Counted from the first letter of the stretch, positions 13,003-21,420 are shown. The stretch: 21,420 nucleotides of DNA from Paracoccaceae bacterium (GCA_020832725.1 JAFIEC010000257.1:1-21420), one strand, 5' to 3'. A program made the numbers and translations. Notes: generated by a model not told the origin, from the letters alone.

Positions 13003-13779
13003 ATGAGCGCACTGAAGGGAAAGGCCGCGCTGGTGACCGGTGCCAGCCGCGGCATCGGTGCCGAAGTGGCGCGGGCGCTGGCGGCCGAGGGGGCGGCGGT
13101 GGTTCTCGCCGCCCGGGATGTGACACGCTGCGAGGGACTCGCCGCCGAGATCACGCAGGCCGGGGGTTCGGCCCGCGCGATCGGATGCGACGTCGCGCGC
13201 GCGTCCGATGTGGAGGCCGCCGTGGCGCTGTGCCGCGCCGCCTTCGGGCGCCTCGACATTCTGGTGAACAACGCGGGCGTGATCGAGCCTATCCGGGCCC
13301 TGCACGACGTCTCTGCCGACGACTGGGGCCGGTTGATCGACGTGAACGTCAAGGGCGTGTACCACGGCTTTCGCGCCGCACTGCCACTGATGCGCCGGGC
13401 GGGTGCGGGCACCATCGTCACCATCGGCTCGGGTGCTGCCCATCAGCCGCTGGAGGGATGGAGCGCCTATTGTACTTCCAAGGCCGCAGCCCTGATGCTG
13501 GGGCGGGCGGCGCATCTGGAGAACCGGGGCAGGGGGGTGCGGGTGCTTTCGCTCTCGCCCGGAACGGTCGCCACCGACATGCAGCGCACGATCCGGGCCT
13601 CCGGCATCAATCCCGTCGCCCGCCTGCCGTGGGAGGCCCATGTCTCGCCCGAGGAGGTGGGGCGCGCTGTCGTCTGGATGTGCGGCCCCGCAGCGGACGA
13701 ATGGCTGGGCGGAGAGGTCAGCCTGCGCGACGAGGCGTTGCGCGAAGTGATCGGGCTGGGCCCGAGGCAGGGGACATGA
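13003..13779 (+). CDS. Short-chain dehydrogenase/reductase
   Basis: This 258-residue NAD(P)-dependent oxidoreductase has a classical SDR Rossmann fold. The cofactor loop TGASRGIG (12-19), the CD motif (62-63), NNAG (89-92) and the Asn114 position in DVNVKG are visible. The catalytic set is Ser143, Tyr156 and Lys160 (YCTSK), and SPGTVATDM (185-193) follows. An Arg after strand 2 (AARD) hints at NADP preference. The active site is complete. The substrate is unknown; neighbours suggest acyl or hydroxy-acid chemistry. The start has a GGGGAGG ribosome site at 12991-12997. Its stop overlaps the next ATG (ATGA), marking the first gene of a coupled trio. Confidence 0.92.
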   Translation: MSALKGKAALVTGASRGIGAEVARALAAEGAAVVLAARDVTRCEGLAAEITQAGGSARAIGCDVARASDVEAAVALCRAAFGRLDILVNNAGVIEPIRALHDVSADDWGRLIDVNVKGVYHGFRAALPLMRRAGAGTIVTIGSGAAHQPLEGWSAYCTSKAAALMLGRAAHLENRGRGVRVLSLSPGTVATDMQRTIRASGINPVARLPWEAHVSPEEVGRAVVWMCGPAADEWLGGEVSLRDEALREVIGLGPRQGT

Positions 13780-14471
13780 GCGCGCCTGTTCCCGGGGCCA
13801 TCCGCACGGAGCGCGAGGGGGCCCGGCTCACCCTTGTGATCGACCGGCCGGGGGCGGCCAACGCGCTCAGCCGCGCGATGCTGGTCGCGCTGGCCGAAAA
13901 GGTGGAGGCCGCGGCCCATGATCGCGCTGTGCGCGTCATCGTGCTGACCGGAGCCGGAGAGCGCGCCTTCAGCTCCGGCGCCGATCTGGCCGAGGCGCGG
14001 GCCACGCCCTCGCTGACCCGTGACCCGGTCTGGGAGCGCTTGTCGGGCGCACTGGCATCAGCGCCTCAGCTGACTCTGGCCGCTCTCAACGGCACGCTGG
14101 CGGGCGGCGCGTTCGGCATGGCGCTGGCCTGCGATCTGCGCCTTGCCGTCCCGGAGGCGAGCTTTTTCTACCCGGTCCTGCGCAATGGCTTTCTTCCGCA
14201 GCCCTCCGATCCGGCGCGGCTGGCGGCCCTCGTCGGTCCGGGGCGCGCCCGCGAGATCCTGCTGTGCGGTGCGCGCTGGAGTGCTGACGAGGCACACGAG
14301 GCGGGGCTGATCGAACGGGTGGTGCCCCGCACCCGGATGGAGGACGAGATCGCCGCCCTCGCCGCCGATGCGCTTGCCGCGCCCACGGACCTTCTGTCCG
14401 GGATCAAGGCGCTTTTTGCCCGGCTGCCCGGGCCCCTCTCTGCCATGCCACAACCGGAGATCAACCCGTGA
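13776..14471 (+). CDS. Enoyl-CoA hydratase/isomerase-family (crotonase-fold) protein lacking both hydratase glutamates
   Basis: This 231-residue crotonase-fold protein shows the CoA/oxyanion block AFSSGADLAEA (64-74) and NGTLAGGAFGMALACDLRLA (105-124). Aligned by eye with rat mitochondrial enoyl-CoA hydratase, the position of Glu144 is Gly114 and that of Glu164 is Val134 (FYPVLRNGFLP). Both acid/base residues of hydratases are therefore missing, while the oxyanion glycines are kept. It may be an isomerase, thioesterase, decarboxylase or non-catalytic member rather than a hydratase. It is also shorter than the usual 255-270 residues, mainly at the C-terminus. It overlaps the SDR gene upstream and the PLP enzyme gene downstream by four bases each, so all three should be made together. 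Confidence 0.85.
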   Translation: MSAPVPGAIRTEREGARLTLVIDRPGAANALSRAMLVALAEKVEAAAHDRAVRVIVLTGAGERAFSSGADLAEARATPSLTRDPVWERLSGALASAPQLTLAALNGTLAGGAFGMALACDLRLAVPEASFFYPVLRNGFLPQPSDPARLAALVGPGRAREILLCGARWSADEAHEAGLIERVVPRTRMEDEIAALAADALAAPTDLLSGIKALFARLPGPLSAMPQPEINP

Positions 14472-15445
14472 CCATGCCTGATCTTGCCTTGCTGCGGGCC
14501 GCGCGCACGCTCGTTCACCGTCACATGGCCCCGACGCCCACCCATCACTGGCCGCTGCTGGATGCGCGCACCGGGGCGGAGGTCTGGGTCAAGCACGAAA
14601 ACCATGCGCCCACAGGTGCCTTCAAGGTACGCGGCGGCATTGTCTATCTCGACTGGTTGCGCCGTACCCGGCCCGACGTCACGGGTATCGTCTCGGCGAC
14701 GCGGGGCAATCATGGCCAGTCGCTGGCCCGGGCGGCGGCGGCGCTGGGCCTGTCGTGCCGCATCTATGTGCCCGAGGGCAATTCGCCCGAAAAGAATGCC
14801 GCGATGCGCGCCTTCGGGGCGGAACTTGTCGTGCATGGCGCCGATTTCGATGCCTCCCGCGCCGAGGCCCGCCGGATGGCCGAGGCGGGTGGTCTGCATT
14901 TCGTCCCCTCCTTCCACCCGGAGCTGGTGCGCGGCGTGGCAAGCTACGGGCTGGAGCTGTTCGAGGCGGTGGAGGGGATCGACACTGTCTATGTGCCCAT
15001 CGGTCTGGGGAGTGGTGCCTGCGGGCTGATTGCGGCGCGCGATGCGCTGGGCCTGTCCACGAGGATCGTGGGTGTCGTCTCCACCCATGCGCCGGCGACG
15101 GCGCTCTCGATCGCTGCGGGGCGGGTGGTGGAGACGGAAAGCGCCCGCACATTTGCCGACGGGATGGCCGTGCGCGTGCCCGACCCCGAGGCATTTGCGA
15201 TCTATGCGCGGGGCCTCGCCCGCGTGGTGCAGGTCAGCGACGATCAGGTGGCCGAGGCGGTGCGCGCCTATTTCACCGACACCCACAACCTGGCCGAGGG
15301 CGCCGGGGCCGCGCCGCTCGCCGCGCTGATGAGCGAGCGGGCCGCCATGGCGGGCAGGCGCGTGGCCCTGATCCTGTGCGGGGCCAACATCGACGTGCCC
15401 GTGCTGCAGGAGGTTCTGGCCGGGCGCACCCCCGTGCCCGCCTGA
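14468..15445 (+). CDS. Threonine/serine dehydratase-family PLP enzyme (fold type II)
   Basis: This 325-residue enzyme has the catalytic lysine in PTGAFKVRGG (Lys53), the substrate loop SATRGNHGQS (76-85) and the glycine-rich phosphate loop GSGACG (181-186). There is no C-terminal ACT regulatory domain, unlike biosynthetic IlvA, and its length is like catabolic TdcB, hydroxyaspartate ammonia-lyase or EutB of hydroxyectoine use. It probably eliminates ammonia from a hydroxy amino acid; which one is unknown. GTG 14468 is preferred as the start because GGAGA (14456-14460) is seven bases away, and it overlaps the preceding stop by four bases (GTGA). ATG 14474 is the alternative. It is the last gene of the SDR/crotonase/dehydratase unit and converges with the YbaK-type gene. 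Confidence 0.9.
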   Translation: MTMPDLALLRAARTLVHRHMAPTPTHHWPLLDARTGAEVWVKHENHAPTGAFKVRGGIVYLDWLRRTRPDVTGIVSATRGNHGQSLARAAAALGLSCRIYVPEGNSPEKNAAMRAFGAELVVHGADFDASRAEARRMAEAGGLHFVPSFHPELVRGVASYGLELFEAVEGIDTVYVPIGLGSGACGLIAARDALGLSTRIVGVVSTHAPATALSIAAGRVVETESARTFADGMAVRVPDPEAFAIYARGLARVVQVSDDQVAEAVRAYFTDTHNLAEGAGAAPLAALMSERAAMAGRRVALILCGANIDVPVLQEVLAGRTPVPA

Positions 15446-15463
15446 GCGCGCGTTCCCGCTGCC

Positions 15464-15934
15464 TCAGGTCGAGAAATCCGCCACCACGGCACCTGCGGCC
15501 CGGGCCAGAGCTGCGGGTTCGGCGGGAAAGACATGGGCGGGGGTTCCGGCCGCCGCCCAGACCGTGCCGAAGGCCATCAGGTGCCGGTCGAAAAAGGCCC
15601 GGGGCTGCTCGAGGTGACCCACCGGGGCCACGCCGCCTATGGCAAAGCCGGTGCGGGCGCGCACCTCGGCGGCATCGGCCTTGCCCAACGCCTCCTGGGC
15701 CAGTGCGCTGGCGGACTCGGGGTGCACCTGCCGCCCGCCCGCAGTGACGAAGAGATAGAGCGTGCCGCTCTCAGCGCCGCGAAACAGGATCGACTTGGCG
15801 ATCTGGTCGACCTCGCAGCCCAAGGCCTGTGCCGCCAGCGCGGCCGTGCGCGCGCTCTCCTCGGTCTGGCGGATATCGGTGGGCAGTCCCGCCGCTTCCA
15901 GCGCCGCACGTACACGCCTGACGCTCTTGCTCAT
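15464..15934 (-). CDS. YbaK/ProX-type aminoacyl-tRNA deacylase
   Basis: This 156-residue stand-alone editing domain is of the YbaK/EbsC type. Such proteins hydrolyse mischarged aminoacyl-tRNAs, for example Cys- or Ala-tRNA(Pro), in the cytoplasm. The conserved lysine lies in QIAKSILFR (Lys47), and the glycine/proline loop in GGVAPVGH (100-107) is intact. The exact tRNA and amino acid cannot be decided from sequence alone. The start at 15934 has GGAGAGGG immediately upstream; the open frame continuing to 16435 runs antisense into glnE and is not used. It converges with the dehydratase gene (18-base gap) and is divergent from glnE, with 106 bases between starts. Confidence 0.9.
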   Translation of the reverse strand: MSKSVRRVRAALEAAGLPTDIRQTEESARTAALAAQALGCEVDQIAKSILFRGAESGTLYLFVTAGGRQVHPESASALAQEALGKADAAEVRARTGFAIGGVAPVGHLEQPRAFFDRHLMAFGTVWAAAGTPAHVFPAEPAALARAAGAVVADFST

Positions 15935-16040
15935 GTCCCTCTCCGCGCTGGTTTGCCGGTCTTTCCTACACCGGCGATGCGGCAGCGCAAGCGGACGAAT
16001 CCCGATTGCATCCTGTCGCGCGGGCGAACACATTCGCGCC

Positions 16041-18860
16041 ATGTCGCTGAGTACCGCCATTTCCCGCGCGCCCCTGCCGTTCGAGCGCGATTTCGCAGCC
16101 GAGGCCGCAGAGGCCTTTTCCGCAGCACCCGGCCCGCTGCGCGATCTGGTCGCCGGTACCGCCGGGTGCAGCCCATATCTGCGCCGCCTGCTGGAGCGGC
16201 ATGGAGACTGGTTGCGCGACGGGCTGGACCTGTCCGCCGATGATCTCATGGCGCGGATCCTGGCCGACGTCGCGATTGACCGGCCTGTCGCCGAGCTGAA
16301 GCCCGCCCTGCGGCAGGCCAAGGCGCGGGGCGCGCTTCTGATTGCCCTGGCCGATCTGGGCGGCATCTGGCCGCTGGAGCGGGTGACTGCGGCGCTGACC
16401 GATCTGGCCGATGCTTGCGTGAGCCGCGCCTTCACCGCGCTTGTCGCTCAGGACATTGCCCGCGGAAAGATCCCCGGCGCAGGCCCGCAGGATGCACAGG
16501 ATGCCGCGGGCCTGTTCGTGCTTGCCATGGGCAAGATGGGCGCGCACGAGCTGAATTATTCCTCCGATATCGACCTGATCGTCCTGTTCGACGAGACCCG
16601 GCACGCCCCCGGGGATTTCGACGAGGTGCGTGCCCGGCTGATCCGGGTGACGCGGGGTGCGGCGGCGCTGCTGTCGGACATCACGGCTGATGGCTATGTC
16701 TTTCGCACCGACCTGCGGCTGCGGCCCGATCCTTCGGTGACCCCGGTCTGCATCTCGACAGAGGCCGCCGAGCGCTATTACGAAAGCTTCGGGCGGACCT
16801 GGGAAAGGGCGGCCTTCATCAAGGCGCGTCCCTGCGCGGGATCGGTCGCGGCGGGCTGGCGATTCCTCGACGCGCTGCGCCCCTTTGTCTGGCGCAGGCA
16901 TCTGGATTTTGCGGCCATCCAGGACGCCCACGACATGCGCCTGCGCATACGTGAGCACAAGGGGCTGTTCGGGGCGCTGTCGCTGCCGGGCCATGACATG
17001 AAGCTGGGCCGGGGCGGCATCCGCGAGATCGAGTTCTTCACCCAGACCCGCCAGCTTATTGCAGGGGGGCGCGACCCGGAGCTGCGGGGCCGTGGCACGC
17101 TGGAGGGCCTGGCCGCTCTGGCGGCCAAGGGCTGGGTGCCGCCGGATGTGGCGGCTTCGCTGACAGCGGCCTATCGCACCCACCGGGAGGTTGAGCACCG
17201 CCTGCAGATGCTCAACGACGCACAGACCCATGCACTCCCCGGCTCCGACGAGGGCTTTGCCAGGCTGGCTGCCTTTTGCGGCGAGGCCGATGTCGCCACC
17301 TTCCGCGAGGGTCTCGCCGCGCGTCTCGAAAAGGTCCATCGCCTGACCGAGCCGTTCTTTGCGGGCCCCGCCGAGACACAGGCCGCCCCCGCCGCCGAGC
17401 CCCTGACCGCGGCGCAGCGCGCCCTGATCGATGGCTGGCAGAAGCGCCCCGCCCTGCGCAGCGAACGGGCGCGCACCATCTTCCGGCGGATCGTGCCGCA
17501 GATCCTTGCCCGGTTGGAGCGGGCCGCCGACCGGGAGGCTGCGGCGCGGGCCTTCGACGGATTTCTGGGGGGGCTGCCGGCGGGGGTGCAGCTGTTCTCG
17601 CTGTTCGAGGCGAACCCGCAACTGATCGAGCTGGTTGTGGACATCTGCGCCACCGCGCCACGGCTGGCCGGGCATCTGGCGCGTAACTCGGCGGTCCTTG
17701 ATGCGGTGATCGGGGGCGACTTCTTCGCGCCCCTGCCCGGTGTCGCGCCGATGGCCGCGGATCTGGCGGAGGTTCTGTTGCGGGAGGCCGACTACGAGCG
17801 GCAGCTCGATGCCGCCCGACGCTGGAAGAAAGAGCAGCATTTCCGCATCGGTGTGCTGCACCTACGCGGCCTGATCGGCGCCGACGAGGCCGCCCGGGCC
17901 TATGCCGATCTGGCCGAGGCCGTGCTGCGTGGTCTTTGGGGGCCGGTGGTGGCGCAATTCGCCACACGCCACGGGCCCCCACCCGGGGCGGGGGCGGCGG
18001 TTGTTGCGATGGGCAGCCTTGGTGCGCAGGGTCTGACGGCGACGTCGGACCTCGACATGATCGTGATCTACGACGCCCCGACCGATGCGGTATCGGAGGG
18101 GCGCAGGCCGCTGTCCGCACCCGTATGGTATGCGCGCCTGACCCAGGCGCTGGTGACGGCGCTGTCGTCCCCGACCGCCGAGGGGCGGCTTTATGAGGTG
18201 GACATGCGGCTGCGCCCTTCGGGCAATCAGGGGCCGGTCGCCACCTCGCTGGCGGCCTTTCGAGGCTATCAGCTCGAAGAGGCCTGGACCTGGGAGCACC
18301 TGGCCCTGACCCGCGCGCGCGCCCTGGCCGGAGAGGCCGGGCTGTGCCAGCGGTTCGAGGCCGCCCGCCGCGAGATCCTGGCCGAAGTGGGCGCGCGCGA
18401 CCGTGTCGTGGCCGGAGCAGCCGACATGCGTGCCCGGCTGGAAGAGGCGGGCGATCCCGTCCGCAACGCCGATCCCTGGGAGATCAAGCAGGGGCCGGGG
18501 CGGCTTCTGGAACTCGATCTGGTGATCCAGGCCGGTGCCCTGATCGCCGGCAGCCCGGCGCGCAGCCGGACGGGCCAGCTTGCGGCGGGGCGGGCCTCGG
18601 GCTGGATGTCCCCGGAGGATGCAGCGCTCCTGGCCCGAGCGCAGGCCTGCATGCGCAGCGTGCAACAGGTGGCGCGGCTGGTCTCGGAAGGGGCGTTGCG
18701 CCCCGACGAAGCCGGGCAGGGCGCGCGCGACTTTCTGATGCGCGAGACGGGAACCGACAGCATCGACGCGCTCGCAGCCCGGCTGGAGGTGATCCGCGCC
18801 GAGGCGGCAGAGGTCGTGTCGCGGCTGCTTTCCGGGCCGCCCGCGTCTCAGCCTTCCTGA
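16041..18860 (+). CDS. glnE: Bifunctional glutamine synthetase adenylyltransferase/adenylyl-removing enzyme
   Basis: This 939-residue enzyme is close to the 946 of E. coli GlnE. It adenylylates glutamine synthetase to switch it off under nitrogen excess and removes AMP under limitation, under PII control. Two nucleotidyltransferase domains are seen. The N-terminal adenylyl-removing domain has AMGKMGAHELNYSSDIDL (162-179; Asp176, Asp178). The C-terminal adenylyl-transferase domain has AMGSLGAQGLTATSDLDM (about 656-673; Asp670, Asp672). The metal-binding Asp pairs are kept in both, but in the second the usual GK and EL residues are Ser and Gly. The start ATG 16041 has no good Shine-Dalgarno and is directly preceded by a small hairpin (GCGAA 16024-16028 with TTCGC 16033-16037). 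The 3' end overlaps carB by 13 bases tail to tail. Confidence 0.95.
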   Translation: MSLSTAISRAPLPFERDFAAEAAEAFSAAPGPLRDLVAGTAGCSPYLRRLLERHGDWLRDGLDLSADDLMARILADVAIDRPVAELKPALRQAKARGALLIALADLGGIWPLERVTAALTDLADACVSRAFTALVAQDIARGKIPGAGPQDAQDAAGLFVLAMGKMGAHELNYSSDIDLIVLFDETRHAPGDFDEVRARLIRVTRGAAALLSDITADGYVFRTDLRLRPDPSVTPVCISTEAAERYYESFGRTWERAAFIKARPCAGSVAAGWRFLDALRPFVWRRHLDFAAIQDAHDMRLRIREHKGLFGALSLPGHDMKLGRGGIREIEFFTQTRQLIAGGRDPELRGRGTLEGLAALAAKGWVPPDVAASLTAAYRTHREVEHRLQMLNDAQTHALPGSDEGFARLAAFCGEADVATFREGLAARLEKVHRLTEPFFAGPAETQAAPAAEPLTAAQRALIDGWQKRPALRSERARTIFRRIVPQILARLERAADREAAARAFDGFLGGLPAGVQLFSLFEANPQLIELVVDICATAPRLAGHLARNSAVLDAVIGGDFFAPLPGVAPMAADLAEVLLREADYERQLDAARRWKKEQHFRIGVLHLRGLIGADEAARAYADLAEAVLRGLWGPVVAQFATRHGPPPGAGAAVVAMGSLGAQGLTATSDLDMIVIYDAPTDAVSEGRRPLSAPVWYARLTQALVTALSSPTAEGRLYEVDMRLRPSGNQGPVATSLAAFRGYQLEEAWTWEHLALTRARALAGEAGLCQRFEAARREILAEVGARDRVVAGAADMRARLEEAGDPVRNADPWEIKQGPGRLLELDLVIQAGALIAGSPARSRTGQLAAGRASGWMSPEDAALLARAQACMRSVQQVARLVSEGALRPDEAGQGARDFLMRETGTDSIDALAARLEVIRAEAAEVVSRLLSGPPASQPS

Positions 18861-21420
18861 AGGCTGCGCACCTCCAGAGGCCCCTCGCTGCGCGCGGCGA
18901 TCGCCAGGCTTACGGCGTGGCTGGCCGCGGCGGTGGTGAAGTAGGGGATGCGTTCCGACAGCGCCACCGCCCTGATCTCGCGGCTGTCCTCGATCGCCTG
19001 GGCGCCCTCGGTGGTGTTCATCACCAGCGCGATTTCCTCGTTCTTGAGCTGATCGACGATGTTCGGCCGACCCTCATAGACCTTGTTGACGATCTCGCAG
19101 GGAATCTCCGCCTCTTCCAGAAAGGCCGCCGTCCCCCGTGTCGCGACAAGGGAGAAGCCCATGCCAACCATCCGCCGGGCGGTGGCGGCCATCTCGTCGG
19201 TCTTGTCGGTATCGCGCACCGACAGGAATACGCGCCCACCCTCAGGCAAAAGCGTGCCCGCGCCGATCTGCGCCTTGAGAAAGGCCCGGGCAAAGCTGTG
19301 ATCCCAGCCCATGACCTCGCCCGTAGAGCGCATTTCGGGGCCCAGAAGCGTGTCCACGCCCGGAAACCGTGCGAAGGGCAGCACCGCCTCCTTGACCGAG
19401 TAATGCTCGGTCTCGGCGGGGCGCAGCATCAGCGGACCCGTCTCGAACTCTGACAGCGACGCGCCGGCCATCACCCTTGCGGCGATGGCGGCGATGGGGC
19501 TGCCGGTGGCCTTGGCCACGAAGGGCACGGTGCGCGAGGCGCGCGGATTGACCTCCAGCACGAAGATGTCGCTGCCCTGGATGGCGAATTGCACATTCAT
19601 CAGCCCGACAACGCCCAGCCGCAGCGCCATCGCCTCGGTCTGTTGCTTCAGCGCGGCCACGATTTCGGGATCGAGCGAATGGGGCGGCAGCGAGCAGGCG
19701 GAATCGCCGGAATGAACGCCCGCCTCCTCGATATGCTGCATGACGCCGGCGACATGTACGCGGGTCCCGTCGCAGAGAGCGTCGACATCCACCTCGATCG
19801 CGCCTGCGAGATAGCCGTCGAGCAGCACCGGGCTGTCGCCCGAGACAACCACCGCGTCACGAATATAGCGCTCCAGATGCTGGTCATCGCGCACGATCTC
19901 CATCGCCCGCCCGCCCAGCACATAGGACGGCCGGATCACCAGCGGATAGCCGACCTCGGCTGCGATGCGGAAGGCCTCGGTGTCGGAATGGGCGATGCCA
20001 TTGACGGGCTGGCGCAGATCAAGCTCTTCCAGCAGGTGCTGAAAGCGCTCCCGGTCCTCGGCGAGGTCGATCGCGTCGGGCGTCGTGCCCAGGATCGGGA
20101 TGCCCTCGGCCTCCAGCGCGCGGGCCAGCTTGAGCGGCGTCTGCCCGCCGAATTGCACGATCACGCCTTCCAGCGTACCGGCCTCCTGCTCCACCCGCAG
20201 GATCTCGAGCACGTGCTCCAGCGTCAGCGGCTCGAAATAGAGGCGGTCGGACGTGTCGTAATCGGTGCTGACCGTCTCGGGGTTGCAGTTGATCATGATC
20301 GTCTCAAAGCCCGCGTCGGTCAGTGCAAAGCAGGCGTGGCAACAGCAATAGTCGAACTCGATCCCCTGTCCGATACGGTTGGGGCCGCCGCCGAGGATCA
20401 CGATCTTGCGCCGCTCCGACGGGCGGGCCTCGCATTCGGCCTCGCCCATCACGGGCGTCTCGTAGGTGGAATACATGTAGGGCGTCTGCGCCTCGAACTC
20501 GGCCGCGCAGGTGTCGATGCGCTTGAAGCTGGCGACCACGCCCAGCCTCAGCCGCGCGCGGCGGACCTGTCCCTCGCTGCGCCCGGTCAGCTGGGCAAGG
20601 CGGGCATCGGTGAAGCCGAACATCTTGAGGCGGCGCAGCCCTTCCTCGGTCACCGGCAGCCCAGTGCGGCGGATCTCTTCCTCGATGTCCACGATCTCGC
20701 GGACGCGGGCGAGAAACCACGGGTCGAATGCGGTGGCGGCGCGGATCTCGTCGTCGTCAAGGCCGTGGCGCATGGCCTGCGCGATCAGGCGCAGCCGGTC
20801 AGGTGTCGCCACCGACAGGGCACGGATGATGGCGGCGCGGTCGGGTGCGCCCTCGATCTCGATTTCGTCGAAACCGGACAGGCCCGTCTCCAGCCCCGCC
20901 AGCGCCTTCTGCACGCTTTCGTGGAAGCTGCGGCCGATGGCCATGACCTCGCCCACCGATTTCATGGCGGTGGTCAGCTCGGCCCGGGCACCGGGAAACT
21001 TCTCGAAGGCAAAGCGCGGGATCTTGGTCACGACATAGTCGATCGTCGGCTCGAAGCTGGCGGGCGTGACGCGGGTGATGTCGTTGTCCAGTTCGTCCAG
21101 CGTGTAGCCCACCGCCAGCTTGGCCGCGATCTTGGCGATGGGAAAGCCCGTGGCCTTGGAGGCCAGCGCCGAGGAGCGGCTGACCCTGGGGTTCATCTCG
21201 ATCACCACCATGCGCCCGTCGGCCGGGTTGACCGCCCATTGCACGTTGGAGCCGCCCGTCTCCACCCCGATCTCGCGCAGCACGGCAATGCTGCCATTGC
21301 GCATGATCTGGTATTCCTTGTCGGTCAGGGTCAGAGCGGGCGCGACGGTGATGGAATCACCGGTATGCACGCCCAGGGGGTCGATGTTCTCGATGGCGCA
21401 GACGATGATCGCGTTGTCGG
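18848..21420 (-). CDS. carB: Carbamoyl-phosphate synthase large subunit, C-terminal part (5' end outside the window)
   Basis: The frame stays open to the right edge, so 856 C-terminal residues of a protein that is usually about 1,070-1,120 long are seen. It makes carbamoyl phosphate for arginine and pyrimidine synthesis from bicarbonate, ATP and glutamine-derived ammonia, together with CarA. Visible are the end of the first ATP-grasp half (IENIDPLGVHTGDS, then MNPRVSRSSALASKATG) and the helical oligomerisation region. The second half begins ILGGGPNRIGQGIEFDYCC and contains NCNPETVSTDYDTSDRLYFE and NPRASRTVPFVAKATG. The last 140 or so residues form the MGS-like allosteric domain (RGTAAFLEE, then NKVYEGRPNIVDQLKN). 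No disruption is seen. Its last codons overlap the glnE 3' end on the opposite strand. Confidence 0.97.
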   Translation of the reverse strand, partial: DNAIIVCAIENIDPLGVHTGDSITVAPALTLTDKEYQIMRNGSIAVLREIGVETGGSNVQWAVNPADGRMVVIEMNPRVSRSSALASKATGFPIAKIAAKLAVGYTLDELDNDITRVTPASFEPTIDYVVTKIPRFAFEKFPGARAELTTAMKSVGEVMAIGRSFHESVQKALAGLETGLSGFDEIEIEGAPDRAAIIRALSVATPDRLRLIAQAMRHGLDDDEIRAATAFDPWFLARVREIVDIEEEIRRTGLPVTEEGLRRLKMFGFTDARLAQLTGRSEGQVRRARLRLGVVASFKRIDTCAAEFEAQTPYMYSTYETPVMGEAECEARPSERRKIVILGGGPNRIGQGIEFDYCCCHACFALTDAGFETIMINCNPETVSTDYDTSDRLYFEPLTLEHVLEILRVEQEAGTLEGVIVQFGGQTPLKLARALEAEGIPILGTTPDAIDLAEDRERFQHLLEELDLRQPVNGIAHSDTEAFRIAAEVGYPLVIRPSYVLGGRAMEIVRDDQHLERYIRDAVVVSGDSPVLLDGYLAGAIEVDVDALCDGTRVHVAGVMQHIEEAGVHSGDSACSLPPHSLDPEIVAALKQQTEAMALRLGVVGLMNVQFAIQGSDIFVLEVNPRASRTVPFVAKATGSPIAAIAARVMAGASLSEFETGPLMLRPAETEHYSVKEAVLPFARFPGVDTLLGPEMRSTGEVMGWDHSFARAFLKAQIGAGTLLPEGGRVFLSVRDTDKTDEMAATARRMVGMGFSLVATRGTAAFLEEAEIPCEIVNKVYEGRPNIVDQLKNEEIALVMNTTEGAQAIEDSREIRAVALSERIPYFTTAAASHAVSLAIAARSEGPLEVRSLQEG

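Noticed and set aside
15966..17861. 631-residue minus-strand open frame opposite glnE
   Set aside because: It is low-complexity, rich in Gln, Arg and Gly, and antisense to a certain gene.

Overview
This window looks like a chromosomal segment of a GC-rich alphaproteobacterium, most likely of the Rhodobacteraceae (order Rhodobacterales). The reasons are the strong preference for G or C at third codon positions, the gene order rpsA - ihfB - LapA-domain gene - trpF, a DUF2125 secreted protein next to a PmbA/TldE plus inositol-monophosphatase-family pair, and the character of the RpiR-type regulator. The assignment rests on gene content and order read by eye, not on a database search. No tRNA, rRNA, CRISPR array, insertion sequence or prophage gene was seen.

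Layout. Positions 1-2367 (+) hold a housekeeping block: the 3' end of rpsA, a likely terminator, then ihfB, a LapA-domain membrane protein and trpF packed as one unit. Positions 2568-9175 form an accessory locus. An RpiR/SIS regulator (-) is divergent from a four-gene operon (+) encoding a TAXI-type TRAP binding protein, a fused 4TM/12TM TRAP permease with an extra C-terminal domain, a UspF-like universal stress protein and a class III PLP aminotransferase. The divergent intergenic region has overlapping back-to-back promoters, a pair of direct repeats and an inverted repeat. Positions 9196-12867 (-) carry a DUF2125 secreted protein, PmbA/TldE and a CysQ/inositol-monophosphatase-family phosphatase. 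Positions 13003-15445 (+) are a translationally coupled trio: an SDR oxidoreductase, a crotonase-fold protein that lacks both usual catalytic glutamates, and a threonine/serine-dehydratase-fold PLP enzyme. Then come a YbaK-type editing deacylase (-), glnE (+) and the C-terminal four-fifths or so of carB (-), which overlaps the 3' end of glnE tail to tail and runs off the right edge.

How the genes work together. The 3405-9175 locus reads as a self-contained uptake-and-transamination module. The binding protein captures a periplasmic solute, the permease imports it with an ion gradient, the UspF-like protein may tune the transporter, the aminotransferase removes or exchanges an amino group, and the divergent regulator probably senses the solute or a product. 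Its substrate cannot be read from sequence. This locus is the best candidate for an undescribed system here. The second is the SDR/crotonase/dehydratase trio, whose joint pathway is also unclear.
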